A stretch of DNA of 64,000 bases from Abyssibacter profundi. GTDB lineage: Bacteria; Pseudomonadota; Gammaproteobacteria; Nevskiales; OUC007. The DNA is taken from positions 100,448 to 164,447 of the forward strand of contig NZ_QEQK01000011.1 in the NCBI RefSeq assembly GCF_003151135.1. The letters run 5' to 3'. Shown piece by piece: positions 36,366 through 46,467 of this stretch; position 1 is the first letter of the stretch; every line of letters starts with the position of its first letter. Below the pieces are notes generated by a model, which searched no databases, was not told the DNA's origin, and worked only from the letters and a program-made list of their open reading frames with translations. Both the position numbers and the translations under genes were made by a program.

Positions 36366-37460
36366 ATGTCCCAGAAGACCCCCTTGTTTGCCCAGCATGA
36401 GGCCGCCGGCGCGAAGTTCGTCGACTTTGCCGGTTGGGATATGCCCATCCACTACGGCTCTCAGCTTGATGAGCATCATGCCGTGCGCCAGGCCGCCGGC
36501 ATGTTCGATGTGTCGCATATGACCGCCGTGGATATCCGTGGCGAGGCTGCAACAAGCTGGCTGCGCCGGCTGCTGGCCAATGACGTGGCCAAGCTCAAGA
36601 CGCCAGGCAAGGCCCTATACAGCTGCATGCTGACGGAGCAGGGCACGGTGGTGGATGACCTGATTTGCTATCGCATGCGTGACGACTGGTATCGCTTGGT
36701 GGTCAACGCCGGGACGACCGAAAAGGACCTGGCCTGGATGCAGGCGCGGGTCATTGACGGGGTTGTGATCGAGCCCCGTCGCGATCTCTGCATTCTCGCC
36801 GTCCAGGGCCCTGAGGCCGTGGCCAAGACGGCACCGCTGCTGGGTGAGGCCGGAGCTGCGGCCGCCGAGCTCAAGCCGTTCAACGCGGTGGCGGTGGGCG
36901 ACTGGTTTGTGGGGCGTACCGGCTACACCGGCGAAGACGGCTTCGAGATCATCGCGCCGCCGTCGGCAATCACGACGCTGTGGGACAACCTGATCGAGGC
37001 TGGCGTGCGTCCTGCCGGCTTGGGTGCACGCGACACGCTGCGCCTGGAAGCGGGTATGAATCTGTACGGCCAGGACATGGACGAAACGGTGACCCCGCTG
37101 GAGTCCGGGCTGGCCTGGACGGTGTCGTTGGACGATGCCCAGCGTGATTTCATTGGCCGGGCAGCGCTGGAATCCCAGCAGGCTGCCGGCGATGTGCCCG
37201 CATTTGTTGGCGTGCTGCTCGAGGGGCGCGGAGTCTTGCGTGCGCATATGACCGTGCAGACCCCGCAAGGCCCCGGTGAGCTCACCAGTGGAGGCTTCTC
37301 GCCCACCATGGGGCGCAGCATCGGGCTGGCCCGGGTGCCGGCCGGGACCTCGGGTGCCATCGAGGTCGAAATGCGCGGCAAGCCCGTGCCGGCACGGGTC
37401 GTGAATCCCCCCTTTGTCCGCAATGGCCAGATCCGCGTGCCGGGTCTCCAGCCAGCCTGA
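36366..37460 (+). CDS. gcvT: Glycine cleavage system T protein (aminomethyltransferase)
   Basis: 364 residues from ATG 36366; the frame stays open upstream through the riboswitch, but only this start gives the family beginning [28 protein letters not shown]. It transfers the methylene carbon from the lipoyl arm of GcvH to tetrahydrofolate, releasing ammonia. [56 protein letters not shown] and [14 protein letters not shown] are all present. First gene of the gcv operon. Confidence 0.97.
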   Translation: MSQKTPLFAQHEAAGAKFVDFAGWDMPIHYGSQLDEHHAVRQAAGMFDVSHMTAVDIRGEAATSWLRRLLANDVAKLKTPGKALYSCMLTEQGTVVDDLICYRMRDDWYRLVVNAGTTEKDLAWMQARVIDGVVIEPRRDLCILAVQGPEAVAKTAPLLGEAGAAAAELKPFNAVAVGDWFVGRTGYTGEDGFEIIAPPSAITTLWDNLIEAGVRPAGLGARDTLRLEAGMNLYGQDMDETVTPLESGLAWTVSLDDAQRDFIGRAALESQQAAGDVPAFVGVLLEGRGVLRAHMTVQTPQGPGELTSGGFSPTMGRSIGLARVPAGTSGAIEVEMRGKPVPARVVNPPFVRNGQIRVPGLQPA

Positions 37461-37523
37461 TCGGTCGGCAGCGGCCACCCAGTTTTTTATTCCTCGCGTG
37501 AGCGTGATTTCGGAGAGCGTCTG

Positions 37524-37913
37524 ATGAGCGATATCCCCCAAGATCTGAAATATGCCGAATCCCACGAGTGGGTTCGTGATGAAGGTGCCGGTCTGGTTAC
37601 CGTGGGTATTTCCGACCATGCCCAGGAAGCCCTGGGTGATCTGGTCTATGTGGAGGTGCCCGAGGTGGGCGCCACCTTAACCGTGGGCGATGCCTGCGCC
37701 GTGGTCGAGTCGGTCAAGGCTGCCTCCGATGTCTACAGCCCGATCGACGGTGAGGTCGTGGCGGTGAACGAGGCTCTGGCAGATGCGCCCGAGCTGATCA
37801 ACAGCGAACCCTATGGCGAAGGCTGGATCATGCAGGTGCGACTGGCCGACGCCAACGCGCTGGATGACCTGATGGACGCCGAAGGCTACGCCAACGCCAT
37901 CGCCGACGCCTGA
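37524..37913 (+). CDS. gcvH: Glycine cleavage system H protein
   Basis: 129 residues, typical length. Lipoyl carrier shuttling the aminomethyl group between P, T and L proteins. [13 protein letters not shown] at the start, [17 protein letters not shown], and the lipoylation site [13 protein letters not shown] with Lys65. Sixty-three nt after gcvT and 112 nt before gcvPA; that second gap contains strong hairpins. Confidence 0.97.
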   Translation: MSDIPQDLKYAESHEWVRDEGAGLVTVGISDHAQEALGDLVYVEVPEVGATLTVGDACAVVESVKAASDVYSPIDGEVVAVNEALADAPELINSEPYGEGWIMQVRLADANALDDLMDAEGYANAIADA

Positions 37914-37925
37914 TCGGTGTTCGGT

Positions 37926-38000
37926 GGCCGGCTTGCCGCCGGCCTGTCGGTTGCTGCCCTCTTGCAGCCCTTTTTCTGCGACCGGGTCTTCGGACCCGGT
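37926..38000 (+). terminator. Cluster of hairpins between gcvH and gcvPA
   Basis: Three consecutive stem-loops: GGCCGGC/GCCGGCC (37926-37944), GCTGC/GCAGC followed by CCTTTTTC (about 37953-37976, weakly terminator-like) and an 8-bp ACCGGGTC/GACCCGGT stem with a UUCG loop (37981-38000). They may reduce or stabilise parts of the gcv transcript so that H and P proteins are made in different amounts. Effect is inferred. Confidence 0.55.
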
Positions 38001-38025
38001 GCCTTGATTGACCCCGGATTTGACC

Positions 38026-39399
38026 ATGCCGTTTATCCCGCATACCGAAACTGACGTCGAGCAAATGCTGGCCGCCATCGGCGCACCCAGTGTCGAGGCG
38101 CTGTTCGACGAAATTCCCGCTGATCTGCGCTGTGGCCGGCTCGAGCGCGTGCCCGAGGGCATGACCGAAATGGAGATCACCCGGCTCATGCATGAGCGGG
38201 CTGATGCCGACGGCCGTCCGTTGAACTTCATCGGGGCGGGAGCCTACGAACACCATGTCCCCGCCGCGGTCTGGGAAATCGTGACCCGTGGCGAGTTTTA
38301 TTCGGCCTACACCCCGTACCAAGCGGAGGCCAGTCAGGGCACGCTGCAGGTCATCTACGAGTTTCAGACGATGATGTGCGGCCTGACCGGCCTGGATGTT
38401 TCCAACGCCTCCTTGTACGACGGCGCCACCGCGCTGGCCGAGGCCTTGCTGATGGCGGTGCGGGCCAATCGCAAGTCCAAGAGCCGTCGGATTCTGATGC
38501 CGCGTAGTGTCTCGCCGGTTTATCGTCAGGTCGTGGATACCATCTGCTCCACCCAAGGGCTGGAATTGGTGGAGCTGGATTACGACGCCCAGGCGGGGAC
38601 CACGCCGGAATCGGCACTGGCCGAGCATGCCGGCACCGACGTGACCGCGGTGGTCATTCCCCACCCGAACTTCTTCGGCTGTTTCGAGGCGGTGGACGCC
38701 ATGACCGACTGGGCCCATGCCAATGGCGCCCTGGCGGTGGCACTGGTCAATCCGGTGGCGCTGGCTTTGACGCGTGCACCCGGCGAATGGGGTGAGCGCG
38801 GCGTGGACATCTGCTGCGGTGAAGGTCAGCCCCTGGGGTCTCCGTTGTCTTCAGGCGGGCCATACTTCGGGTTCATGACCTGCACCCAGGCACTGGTCCG
38901 CCAGCTGCCGGGCCGCATCGTGGGGCGCACGGTTGATCTGGATGGCAAGCCGGGTTTTGCGCTCACGCTACAAGCACGCGAGCAGCACATCCGTCGTGGC
39001 AAGGCCACATCGAATATCTGCACCAACCAGGGCTTGCTGGTCACTGCGGCGACGATTCACATGTCGATTCTGGGGCCGCAGGGGTTGCAGCAGGTTGCGC
39101 GGGCCTCGATGGCCAATACGCGCAAGCTGGTCGCGGCGCTCACCGCCCTGCCGGGAATCGAGCAGGTCTTTACGGGGGCGGGTTTTCACGAAGCCGTGCT
39201 GCGTTTCGATCAGCCCGTGCGTCCGCTGATCGACGCGCTGGGCGCCGACGGCATCATCGGTGGTTACGCGCTGGAGCGGGTGTATCCGGAGCTGGAGCAC
39301 TGCCTGCTGGTCTGCGCGACCGAAACCAAGACCGCCGCTGATATCGACCATTTTGCACAGCGCCTGGCCACGCTCATGCGTTCGGCCACAGCCGCTTGA
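38026..39399 (+). CDS. gcvPA: Glycine dehydrogenase (decarboxylating) subunit 1
   Basis: 457 residues from ATG 38026 ([15 protein letters not shown], the family start); a start 18 nt upstream is possible. This is the N-terminal half of P protein: [57 protein letters not shown] and [10 protein letters not shown]. With GcvPB it forms the PLP-dependent decarboxylase that loads glycine onto lipoyl-GcvH. Ten nt separate it from gcvPB. Confidence 0.97.
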   Translation: MPFIPHTETDVEQMLAAIGAPSVEALFDEIPADLRCGRLERVPEGMTEMEITRLMHERADADGRPLNFIGAGAYEHHVPAAVWEIVTRGEFYSAYTPYQAEASQGTLQVIYEFQTMMCGLTGLDVSNASLYDGATALAEALLMAVRANRKSKSRRILMPRSVSPVYRQVVDTICSTQGLELVELDYDAQAGTTPESALAEHAGTDVTAVVIPHPNFFGCFEAVDAMTDWAHANGALAVALVNPVALALTRAPGEWGERGVDICCGEGQPLGSPLSSGGPYFGFMTCTQALVRQLPGRIVGRTVDLDGKPGFALTLQAREQHIRRGKATSNICTNQGLLVTAATIHMSILGPQGLQQVARASMANTRKLVAALTALPGIEQVFTGAGFHEAVLRFDQPVRPLIDALGADGIIGGYALERVYPELEHCLLVCATETKTAADIDHFAQRLATLMRSATAA

Positions 39400-39409
39400 G
39401 GATCGCCCG

Positions 39410-40873
39410 ATGACTGAATCCCTGATTTTCGAACATTCTCGTTCTGGGCGTGCGGCCTGGGCCCAGTTCCCGTCCGATGGTTTCGACGTCGACCTGCCAC
39501 CGGAACTCGCGCGCCAGTCCGACCTGGGGCTGCCCGAGGTCTCCGAGTTGCAGGCGGTTCGCCATTTCACCCGGCTGTCGCAGCGGAATTTCTCCATCGA
39601 TACGCATTTCTACCCGCTGGGTTCGTGCACGATGAAGTACAACCCGCGGGCCTGTAATCGTCTGGCCATGCTGCCGGAGTTCCTGTCCCGGCATCCGCTG
39701 GCGCCCGTGTCGGCCAGCCAGGGTTTTCTGGCCTGCATGTTCGACCTGCAGGAGATCCTCAAGGACGTGACCGGCATGCGCGGCGTGTCTCTGACGCCCA
39801 TGGCGGGTGCCCAGGGTGAATTTGCCGGTGTGGCCATGATCCGTGCGTACCACGATGCCCGCGGTGACACCGAGCGGACCGAAATTCTGGTGCCGGACGC
39901 CGCCCACGGCACCAATCCGGCCACGGCCAGCATGTGCGGCTACGTGCCCCGCGAAATCCCGACCGATGACCAGGGCGATGTCGACATCGAGGCATTGAAA
40001 CTGGCGCTGGGACCGAAGACCGCGGGCATTATGCTGACGAACCCGTCCACGCTAGGCGTGTTCGAGCGCAAGATTTCCGAGATCTCCAAGCTCGTTCACG
40101 AGGCGGGTGGCCTGCTGTACTACGACGGTGCCAACCTCAATGCGATTCTCGGCAAAGTCCGTCCCGGCGACATGGGCTTTGATGTGATCCACATGAACCT
40201 GCACAAGACCTTCTCCACCCCGCATGGCGGCGGCGGGCCGGGTTCGGGTGCGGTGGGCGTCTCCGAGCGCCTGCTTCCGTTCATGCCGATTCCGGTTGTG
40301 GGGCAGGGTAGCGATGGAGCCTATCGCTGGCTGGACGAAGACGACATGCCACAGTCCATCGGCCGCCTGTCCGCGTTCATGGGCAATGCGGGTGTGCTGC
40401 TACGCGCCTACGTCTATGCCCGGATGCTGGGCCGCGATGGCATGCATCGCGTCGCCGAGTTTGCAGCACTGAATGCAAACTACCTCATGGCGCGCCTGCG
40501 CGATGCCGGTTTCGACCTGGCGTTTCCGGATCGACGGGCCAGCCACGAGTTCATCATCACGCTCAAGCGTCAGAACAAGGCGGTGGGTGTCACGGCGACC
40601 GACGTGGCCAAACGGCTGCTGGATCATGGTTTCCATGCGCCGACGGTTTACTTCCCGTTGCTGGTGCCCGAGTGCCTGCTGATCGAGCCGACCGAAACGG
40701 AGAGCCGCGAGGCGCTGGACGGTTTCGTCGAGGCAATGATCGCCATTGCACGCGAGGCCGAGGACGACATCGAGCAGCTGCGGGGTGCGCCCTACACCAT
40801 GCCGGTGCGCCGACTGGATGACGTGCGCGCCGCTCGCCAGCTGGACGTGCGCTACCAGCCCGACGCGGCCTAA
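39410..40873 (+). CDS. gcvPB: Glycine dehydrogenase (decarboxylating) subunit 2
   Basis: 487 residues from ATG 39410; the frame extends back into gcvPA but that part is unrelated. C-terminal half of P protein carrying the PLP lysine in [18 protein letters not shown] (Lys266). Also seen are [43 protein letters not shown] and [12 protein letters not shown]. It closes the riboswitch-controlled operon gcvT-gcvH-gcvPA-gcvPB. Confidence 0.97.
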   Translation: MTESLIFEHSRSGRAAWAQFPSDGFDVDLPPELARQSDLGLPEVSELQAVRHFTRLSQRNFSIDTHFYPLGSCTMKYNPRACNRLAMLPEFLSRHPLAPVSASQGFLACMFDLQEILKDVTGMRGVSLTPMAGAQGEFAGVAMIRAYHDARGDTERTEILVPDAAHGTNPATASMCGYVPREIPTDDQGDVDIEALKLALGPKTAGIMLTNPSTLGVFERKISEISKLVHEAGGLLYYDGANLNAILGKVRPGDMGFDVIHMNLHKTFSTPHGGGGPGSGAVGVSERLLPFMPIPVVGQGSDGAYRWLDEDDMPQSIGRLSAFMGNAGVLLRAYVYARMLGRDGMHRVAEFAALNANYLMARLRDAGFDLAFPDRRASHEFIITLKRQNKAVGVTATDVAKRLLDHGFHAPTVYFPLLVPECLLIEPTETESREALDGFVEAMIAIAREAEDDIEQLRGAPYTMPVRRLDDVRAARQLDVRYQPDAA

Positions 40874-40886
40874 CCCTTTCCGATGT

Positions 40887-40914
40887 GCCGGCGCCGCGCG
40901 ATTGCGGCGTCGGC
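40887..40914 (+). terminator. GC-rich hairpin after gcvPB
   Basis: An 11-bp stem GCCGGCGCCGC/GCGGCGTCGGC with one G-T pair and a 6-nt loop, 13 nt past the gcvPB stop. No T-run follows, so termination may be partial and the next gene may share the transcript. Confidence 0.45.
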
Positions 40915-40982
40915 CAGTGCCTGCGATGCAGACCGGATCGTGGCGCTTCCAAGAACCGACTCAGATTCAAGGAGTGAATGAC

Positions 40983-41915
40983 ATGACCGCCATCATCTGC
41001 GGCTCGCTGGCCTACGACAACATCATGGTGTTTCCCGGCCGGTTCAGTGAGGAGATTCTTCCCGAGCGCGTCCACGCGTTGAACGTGGCGTTTCTGGTGC
41101 CCGAGATGCGCAAGCAGTTCGGTGGCTGTGCCGCGAACATTGCCTATGCCCTGCAGCAGCTGGGCGGCAGCGGCAAGCCCATGGGCACCGTCGGCATGGA
41201 TTTCGGCCCCTACACCGAGCGGCTGACCGGTCTAGGCATCGACCAGACCTATGTGAAGACGGTTGCCGACGCGTTCACCGCCCAGGCGTTCATCACCACC
41301 GACCTGGACGACAATCAGATCACGGCCTTTCATCCGGGTGCGATGAACTTCGCTCATGAGCAGAGCATCCCGGCTGAAGCCACGCTGGGCATCGTCGCGC
41401 CCGATGGTCGTGACGGCATGATTCAACACGCCACGCAGTTTGCTGAAGCCAAGGTGCCGTTCATTTTTGATCCGGGCCAGGGTTTGCCCATGTTCGACGG
41501 AGACGACCTCAAGCGTTTCATCGAACAGGCAACCTATGTGGCGGTGAATGACTACGAGCAGGCCGTGATGAGCGAGCGCACCGGCTGGCAGCCGGCCGAG
41601 ATCGCCGAGCATGTCGAGGCGCTCATCGTGACCCGTGGGGCCAAGGGCTCCGAGATCTACACCGGCGGCGACATGCTTCACATTCCCTGCGCCCAGGCAG
41701 ATGCCGTGGTTGATCCCACCGGTTGTGGTGATGCCTATCGCGGCGGTCTGCTTTACGGCTTGCAAAAGGGCTACGACTGGTCGACCACAGGGCGGATCGC
41801 TTCCCTGATGGGCGCGATCAAGATTGCCCAGAACGGGCCGCAGAACTACCGCATCGATGCCGCGGACTTCGCGCAGCGTTACCAGCAGAACTTCGGACAG
41901 CCGTTTCCTGGCTAG
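40983..41915 (+). CDS. PfkB-family sugar/nucleoside kinase (adenosine kinase-like)
   Basis: 310 residues from ATG 40983. Ribokinase fold: early FGGCAANIAYALQQLG (Gly-Gly hinge) and the C-terminal anion hole/catalytic motif DPTGCGDAYRGG, where the catalytic Asp is the one after GCG; the common form is DTTGAGD. VAVNDYEQAVM and LIVTRGAKGSEIY are typical of the branch annotated as adenosine or carbohydrate kinase in gammaproteobacteria. Substrate cannot be assigned from sequence alone. It lies 109 nt past gcvPB and overlaps the M23 gene tail-to-tail by 4 nt. Confidence 0.85.
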   Translation: MTAIICGSLAYDNIMVFPGRFSEEILPERVHALNVAFLVPEMRKQFGGCAANIAYALQQLGGSGKPMGTVGMDFGPYTERLTGLGIDQTYVKTVADAFTAQAFITTDLDDNQITAFHPGAMNFAHEQSIPAEATLGIVAPDGRDGMIQHATQFAEAKVPFIFDPGQGLPMFDGDDLKRFIEQATYVAVNDYEQAVMSERTGWQPAEIAEHVEALIVTRGAKGSEIYTGGDMLHIPCAQADAVVDPTGCGDAYRGGLLYGLQKGYDWSTTGRIASLMGAIKIAQNGPQNYRIDAADFAQRYQQNFGQPFPG

Positions 41916-42625
41916 GGCTTCCTTAAGTCCGGTGCGCAGAGCTTGGCGCACCAGGCATGAAACAGCGGCATGGGATCGGGGCAGCGGGACAACCACTGCT
42001 CACGATCCTGAGCCGCGCAAACGCCTGGAAAGTCCCCGTGATACTGGCCCATGTCGCGAATGAGCTGAAAGTGCAGATGGGGCGGCCAGCCGACGTTGAC
42101 GCGCGGCTCGCCCAGCCAGCCGATGTGTTGGCCAGCACTGACGGTCTGGCCTGGACGGGTCAGTGTCAGCGATTCGGGAGCCAGATGGCCGTAGAGTGAG
42201 TGCAGCGGTCCGGATGCCGTTTCGTGGGCCAAAATGATGGTGGGGCCGTAATCGCCAAAGCGGGCGTTGTTGGCGGTACTGTGCACCCGGCCGTCCCGTG
42301 TCGCGTAGACCTCGGTCCCGGCGGGTAGCCAGCAGTCGACGCCTAGGTGGACCGAGCGCGCCGGGCCCTCATCGCCGAATAAGGGGCTCATGCTGTATAG
42401 CCCCCGGTGCTCACCGTAACCGCCGATGGCCCATTGACAGTCTGCGGCGGCGATTCGCTGCCCAATCCATTGGCCGAAGGCTTCTGCGTCGTCCACGGCG
42501 ACGGACGCCAGTGCGGGGTTGGTGCCGGACAGGTCCAGTTGTAGACCTGGCTGCGCCAGGACACTTGGCGGCAGCACGGGGTGCCAGTGGGCAGGCTGTA
42601 GGGACATGGGCATCTGGGCGGTCAT
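41912..42625 (-). CDS. M23-family (LytM-type) metallopeptidase-like protein
   Basis: 237 residues, no signal peptide. The M23 zinc site is visible as RSVHLGVDCWLPAGTEVYA (HxxxD) and later HSLYGHLAPESL and GWPPHLHFQLI (HxH). Family members cut peptidoglycan cross-bridges, but a cytoplasmic location would be odd for that; related domains also occur beside aminotransferase or kinase domains in phosphotransferase-type fusion proteins. GRVHSTANNARFGDYGPTIIL is well conserved in this subgroup. No neighbour explains it. Confidence 0.8.
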   Translation of the reverse strand: MTAQMPMSLQPAHWHPVLPPSVLAQPGLQLDLSGTNPALASVAVDDAEAFGQWIGQRIAAADCQWAIGGYGEHRGLYSMSPLFGDEGPARSVHLGVDCWLPAGTEVYATRDGRVHSTANNARFGDYGPTIILAHETASGPLHSLYGHLAPESLTLTRPGQTVSAGQHIGWLGEPRVNVGWPPHLHFQLIRDMGQYHGDFPGVCAAQDREQWLSRCPDPMPLFHAWCAKLCAPDLRKP

Positions 42626-42733
42626 CTATCGGTGCGGTGCAAGATTGGCAATGCGGGTGCAGGGGTGTTGTCACCCCCGCGTGATGCAAGACTGGCAGAC
42701 TGGCCAGCTTGGATGAGCTTACAAGGGTAAAGC

Positions 42734-43663
42734 GTGTCTGGAATGATCGAAGTCAACGGATTGAGCAAGACCTACCAAGGCGGGTTTCAGGCACTGCGTG
42801 AGATCGACCTGCGCATTCACCGGGGCGAGATTTTTGCTTTGCTGGGACCGAACGGGGCCGGCAAGACCACCCTGATCAGCATCATCTGCGGCATCGTCAC
42901 GCCAACCGCCGGGACCGTGACGGCCGATGGTCACGACATTGTTCGAGACTACAGGGCGGCGCGGGCCCAGATCGGTCTGGTTCCTCAGGAACTGACCACG
43001 GATGCCTTCGAGTCGGTGTGGAACACCGTCAGCTTCAGCCGCGGCCTGTTCGGCAAGCCGCGTGACGATGCACACATCGAAAAGGTGCTCCGCGACCTCT
43101 CACTGTGGGACAAGCGCAACAACCGGCTCATGGAGCTGTCCGGCGGCATGAAGCGCCGGGTCATGATTGCCAAGGCCTTGTCGCATGAACCGCAGATCCT
43201 GTTTCTTGACGAACCCACGGCCGGCGTGGATGTCGAGTTGCGCCGCGACATGTGGGACATGGTCAGCGGCCTGCGGGCTGCCGGGGTCACGATCATTCTG
43301 ACCACGCACTACATTGAGGAGGCCGAAGCCATGGCCGATCGGATTGGCGTCATTCGTCGTGGCGAGCTGATTCTGGTGGAGGACAAGACCACGCTCATGG
43401 ACAAGCTGGGGCAGAAGGAACTGCGATTGCAGCTGCCCGAGGCGCTGACGGCATTGCCCGCATCGCTGCAGCGGCCGGGTCTGACGTTGGAGGCTGATGG
43501 TCATACCCTGGTCTACACCTACGATTCGCATAGCGAGCAGGGCAGTGTGGCCGCGCTGTTGCGTGAGCTGAGCGAAGCGGGCATTGAATTCTCCGACCTG
43601 CAGTCGCGCCAGTCATCGCTGGAAGACATTTTTGTCAGTCTCGTCCAAGAGGATGCCGCATGA
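42734..43663 (+). CDS. ABC-2 type exporter, ATP-binding subunit
   Basis: 309 residues from GTG 42734, or 306 from ATG 42743. Walker [10 protein letters not shown] (38-46), Q-loop VPQELTTD, signature [15 protein letters not shown], Walker [13 protein letters not shown] and the H-loop [18 protein letters not shown]. The C-terminal 80 residues form a DrrA-like extension. It overlaps its permease by ATGA. Subfamily resembles YadG, and drug or lipid-linked substrate export is possible; the cargo is unknown. Confidence 0.94.
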   Translation: MSGMIEVNGLSKTYQGGFQALREIDLRIHRGEIFALLGPNGAGKTTLISIICGIVTPTAGTVTADGHDIVRDYRAARAQIGLVPQELTTDAFESVWNTVSFSRGLFGKPRDDAHIEKVLRDLSLWDKRNNRLMELSGGMKRRVMIAKALSHEPQILFLDEPTAGVDVELRRDMWDMVSGLRAAGVTIILTTHYIEEAEAMADRIGVIRRGELILVEDKTTLMDKLGQKELRLQLPEALTALPASLQRPGLTLEADGHTLVYTYDSHSEQGSVAALLRELSEAGIEFSDLQSRQSSLEDIFVSLVQEDAA

Positions 43664-44421
43664 ACTGGCACGCCATACGCGCCATCTACGGGTTCGAGAT
43701 GGCTCGAACCCGCCGCACGCTGATGCAATCCATCGCCTCGCCGGTGATCTCCACGTCGCTTTATTTCGTCGTGTTTGGGTCGGCGATTGGCTCGCGCATG
43801 GTCGAAATCGACGGCATCAGCTACGGCGCATTCATCATCCCGGGCCTGATCATGTTGTCGCTACTCAACGAGAGCATCTCCAATGCCTCGTTCGGTATCT
43901 ACTTTCCCCGATTCTCGGGCACGATTTACGAGGTGCTGTCGGCGCCGGTTTCGCCGTTCGAAATCGTCATGGGGTATGTCGGTGCAGCGGCATCCAAATC
44001 GGTCATCCTCGGTGTGCTGATTCTGTTGACGGCCAAGCTGTTCGTCGACTACGACATCGCCCATCCGTTCTGGATGCTGACGTTTCTGGTGACCACCGCC
44101 GTCACCTTCAGCCTGTTCGGTTTCATTATCGGGATCTGGGCCGATGGCTTTGAGAAGCTACAGATCGTGCCGATGATGATCGTCACGCCGCTGACCTTTC
44201 TGGGCGGCAGTTTCTACTCCATCAGCATGCTGCCGCCGTTGTGGCAGACCATCACGCTGTTCAACCCGGTGGTGTACCTGATCAGCGTGTTTCGCTGGAG
44301 CTTCTACGGCGTGGCCGATGTGGCGGTCGGCGTGAGCATCCTCGCCATCCTCGGGTTTCTCGCCCTTTGCCTGGCCGGGGTGTTCTGGATCTTTCGAACC
44401 GGGTATCGGCTTAAGGACTAA
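43660..44421 (+). CDS. ABC-2 type exporter, permease subunit
   Basis: 253 residues with six membrane helices. YadH-like: [63 protein letters not shown], then the typical [21 protein letters not shown] near the end. Works as a dimer with the preceding ATPase. The 3' end overlaps the NUDIX gene by 11 nt on the opposite strand. Confidence 0.94.
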   Translation: MNWHAIRAIYGFEMARTRRTLMQSIASPVISTSLYFVVFGSAIGSRMVEIDGISYGAFIIPGLIMLSLLNESISNASFGIYFPRFSGTIYEVLSAPVSPFEIVMGYVGAAASKSVILGVLILLTAKLFVDYDIAHPFWMLTFLVTTAVTFSLFGFIIGIWADGFEKLQIVPMMIVTPLTFLGGSFYSISMLPPLWQTITLFNPVVYLISVFRWSFYGVADVAVGVSILAILGFLALCLAGVFWIFRTGYRLKD

Positions 44422-44914
44422 GCTGCAACGCCGCAAAATAGGCCGCAGAGTTTGGGTGGACGGGCTTCGCCTTCTCCTGTGGCCCCACCCAGGCATAGGC
44501 CGCGTGCTGCTCGACGGGCAGGGAGGTCAACGCCGGGTCTAGGCAGCCGGCGGGCAGCTGGTATCCGAGCACCACATAATGCGTGCTGACGCCCGGCGCC
44601 TCGGCAAAGTTGCTGTCGTAGTGATGCGTAAAGGCGCCGACGAGCCGTGCCTGATCCAGGGCAAGCGTCAGCCCCAGCTCCGCCTGGCACAGCCGTGCGA
44701 AAGCCTGCTCCAGCGTTTCGTTCTTGCGAATCCGGCCACCGGGAACAAACCAACTGCCGCGGGCCGGCTCGTTGATCCGGCGCCCCATGAGCAACTGGCC
44801 CTGATATGGAACCAGCAAGTCCATCGAGATCAGCGGCGCGTGCTGCACGACATGGAGAAACGTATTGCGATCAAGCACCGGGCCGGATCCTGGGTGAGAG
44901 GGGATGCGCAGCAT
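44411..44914 (-). CDS. gmm: GDP-mannose mannosyl hydrolase (NUDIX)
   Basis: 167 residues from ATG 44914; the long frame upstream of it is antisense to rlmI. The Nudix box is the degenerate GDPMH type: [20 protein letters not shown] then [10 protein letters not shown], lacking the usual REUxEE. Also typical are [43 protein letters not shown] and VHPNSAAYF. The enzyme hydrolyses GDP-mannose or GDP-glucose to GDP and sugar, balancing nucleotide-sugar pools for surface polysaccharide. No polysaccharide cluster adjoins it. Confidence 0.88.
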   Translation of the reverse strand: MLRIPSHPGSGPVLDRNTFLHVVQHAPLISMDLLVPYQGQLLMGRRINEPARGSWFVPGGRIRKNETLEQAFARLCQAELGLTLALDQARLVGAFTHHYDSNFAEAPGVSTHYVVLGYQLPAGCLDPALTSLPVEQHAAYAWVGPQEKAKPVHPNSAAYFAALQLSP

Positions 44915-45011
44915 AGCCAGCGTGGCGCTGCCCGGTCGATGCGGCTGGCCGACGGCGCGGCCGATCCCGGTATGATCCAGGCCCGCCGATCGCCAGCCCG
45001 GAAACCCCACC

Positions 45012-46196
45012 ATGCCCAGCTTGCCCAGTCTTCGCCTCAAACCCCATGCCGACCGTCGCCTACGGATCGGCCATCTTTGGGTGTTCGCCAACGAGGTCGA
45101 TATCCAACGCACCCCGCTGACGACGTTTGCGCCAGGTGCGCTGGCCCGGCTTGAGGACGCGCGCGGTAAGACACTGGGGCAGGTGTATGTGAACCCGGCG
45201 TCGCTGATCTGCGCGCGGATGCTGACGCGCAATGCCCACGCCAGTATCGATGCGGCCTGGTTCGCTGAGCGCATTCGACAGGCGCTGCAGCTTCGTGAGC
45301 GGGTGTATCCGGGCGGCTTTTACCGTCTGCTCTTCGGCGAATCGGACGGCGTACCCGGCCTGGTCGTGGACCGCTATGGCGATGTCCTGGTGGCACAAAG
45401 TACCACCGCGGGTATGGATGCCCTGCGGCCGGTGGTTGAGACCGCGCTGCAAACGGCCTTGTCACCACGCGGTATTTACTGGCGCTGTGACGCACCGGTG
45501 CGCAGCCTGGAGGGTCTGGAGCCAGAGGTCGAGGTCCGCGGCGACGTCCCGGATGCGATTGAGATCGTCGAGGCCGGGCGCCGCTTTGTCGCCCCGCTTA
45601 AGACCGGCCAGAAAACAGGCTGGTACTTCGATCAGCGCGATAACCGGGCCCTGGTCGGGCAGCTGGCCGCTGGCCAGCGTGTACTGGACGTCTTCAGCTA
45701 CATCGGCGGCTTCGGGGTGACGGCCGCGGCCTGTGGTGCACGCAGCGTCACCTGTCTGGATGCATCGGATACCGCCTTGGAGCAGGCCCAGGCCAACGCC
45801 AGCCGGAATAATGTGACCATCGACGTCCGCGCAGGCGATGCCCGCCAGTCGCTGGAAGCCCTGGCTGCCGACAAGGCCCGTTTCGATCTGGTGGTGGTGG
45901 ACCCGCCAGCATTGATCAAGCGCAAGAAGGACGTTGCGGCTGGCACCCGGCACTACCAGCAGCTCAATCGGCTGGCGATGGAGTTGCTGGCCCCCAACGG
46001 ATTGTTGCTGGCGGCCTCGTGTTCGCACCACCTCACCGCAGACGCCATGCGCGGAGCCCTGCGCAAGGCGGCCGCTGAATCGGGACGGCGGATGATGGTG
46101 CTGGCGCAGCGCGGCGCCGCCCTTGATCACCCCGTGCATGCCGCCATTCCGGAGACCGAATACCTCAAGGCCTTCCTCTGTTCGGTGGATGCCTAG
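45012..46196 (+). CDS. rlmI: RlmI-type 23S rRNA m5C methyltransferase
   Basis: 394 residues. N-terminal PUA domain (LKPHADRRLRIGHLWVFANEVD), an EEHEE middle domain (RLLFGESDGVPGLVVDRYGDVLV) and a class I SAM methyltransferase: TGQKTGWYFDQRDNRA, RVLDVFSYIGGFGVTAAACGA (SAM loop), FDLVVVDPPALIKRKKDV and LLAASCSHHL with the catalytic Cys. Likely modifies C1962 of 23S rRNA. Divergent from gmm with under 100 nt between starts. Confidence 0.92.
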   Translation: MPSLPSLRLKPHADRRLRIGHLWVFANEVDIQRTPLTTFAPGALARLEDARGKTLGQVYVNPASLICARMLTRNAHASIDAAWFAERIRQALQLRERVYPGGFYRLLFGESDGVPGLVVDRYGDVLVAQSTTAGMDALRPVVETALQTALSPRGIYWRCDAPVRSLEGLEPEVEVRGDVPDAIEIVEAGRRFVAPLKTGQKTGWYFDQRDNRALVGQLAAGQRVLDVFSYIGGFGVTAAACGARSVTCLDASDTALEQAQANASRNNVTIDVRAGDARQSLEALAADKARFDLVVVDPPALIKRKKDVAAGTRHYQQLNRLAMELLAPNGLLLAASCSHHLTADAMRGALRKAAAESGRRMMVLAQRGAALDHPVHAAIPETEYLKAFLCSVDA

Positions 46197-46467
46197 CCGC
46201 CGGCCAAAAGGGCATCCGATCCCACGACCCGGTAGAATTCACGCAGCCAGCTAAGGGAACACCAATCTATTCGCGCCGCCAAGTGGCTGCCTGCAACACA
46301 GGCCAGGCAAGGCGCGAGGCGCCAGGTTTCTCGCACTCGCTGGTCGAGTCAAACGGCGGTTCGGTCGTGGTGCCTGCGGGGACCCGGGCCGACATCGCCT
46401 CGGTTGTCGTGGAGACGGTCGCTGCGGGGTCGCCAATGCAGCATAGGGTGAGCAAGGAGTCGCTCGG

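Noticed and set aside
44915..45274. 120-residue N-terminal extension of the NUDIX protein
   Set aside because: It is antisense to the start of rlmI and unlike GDPMH proteins, which begin near the ATG at 44914.
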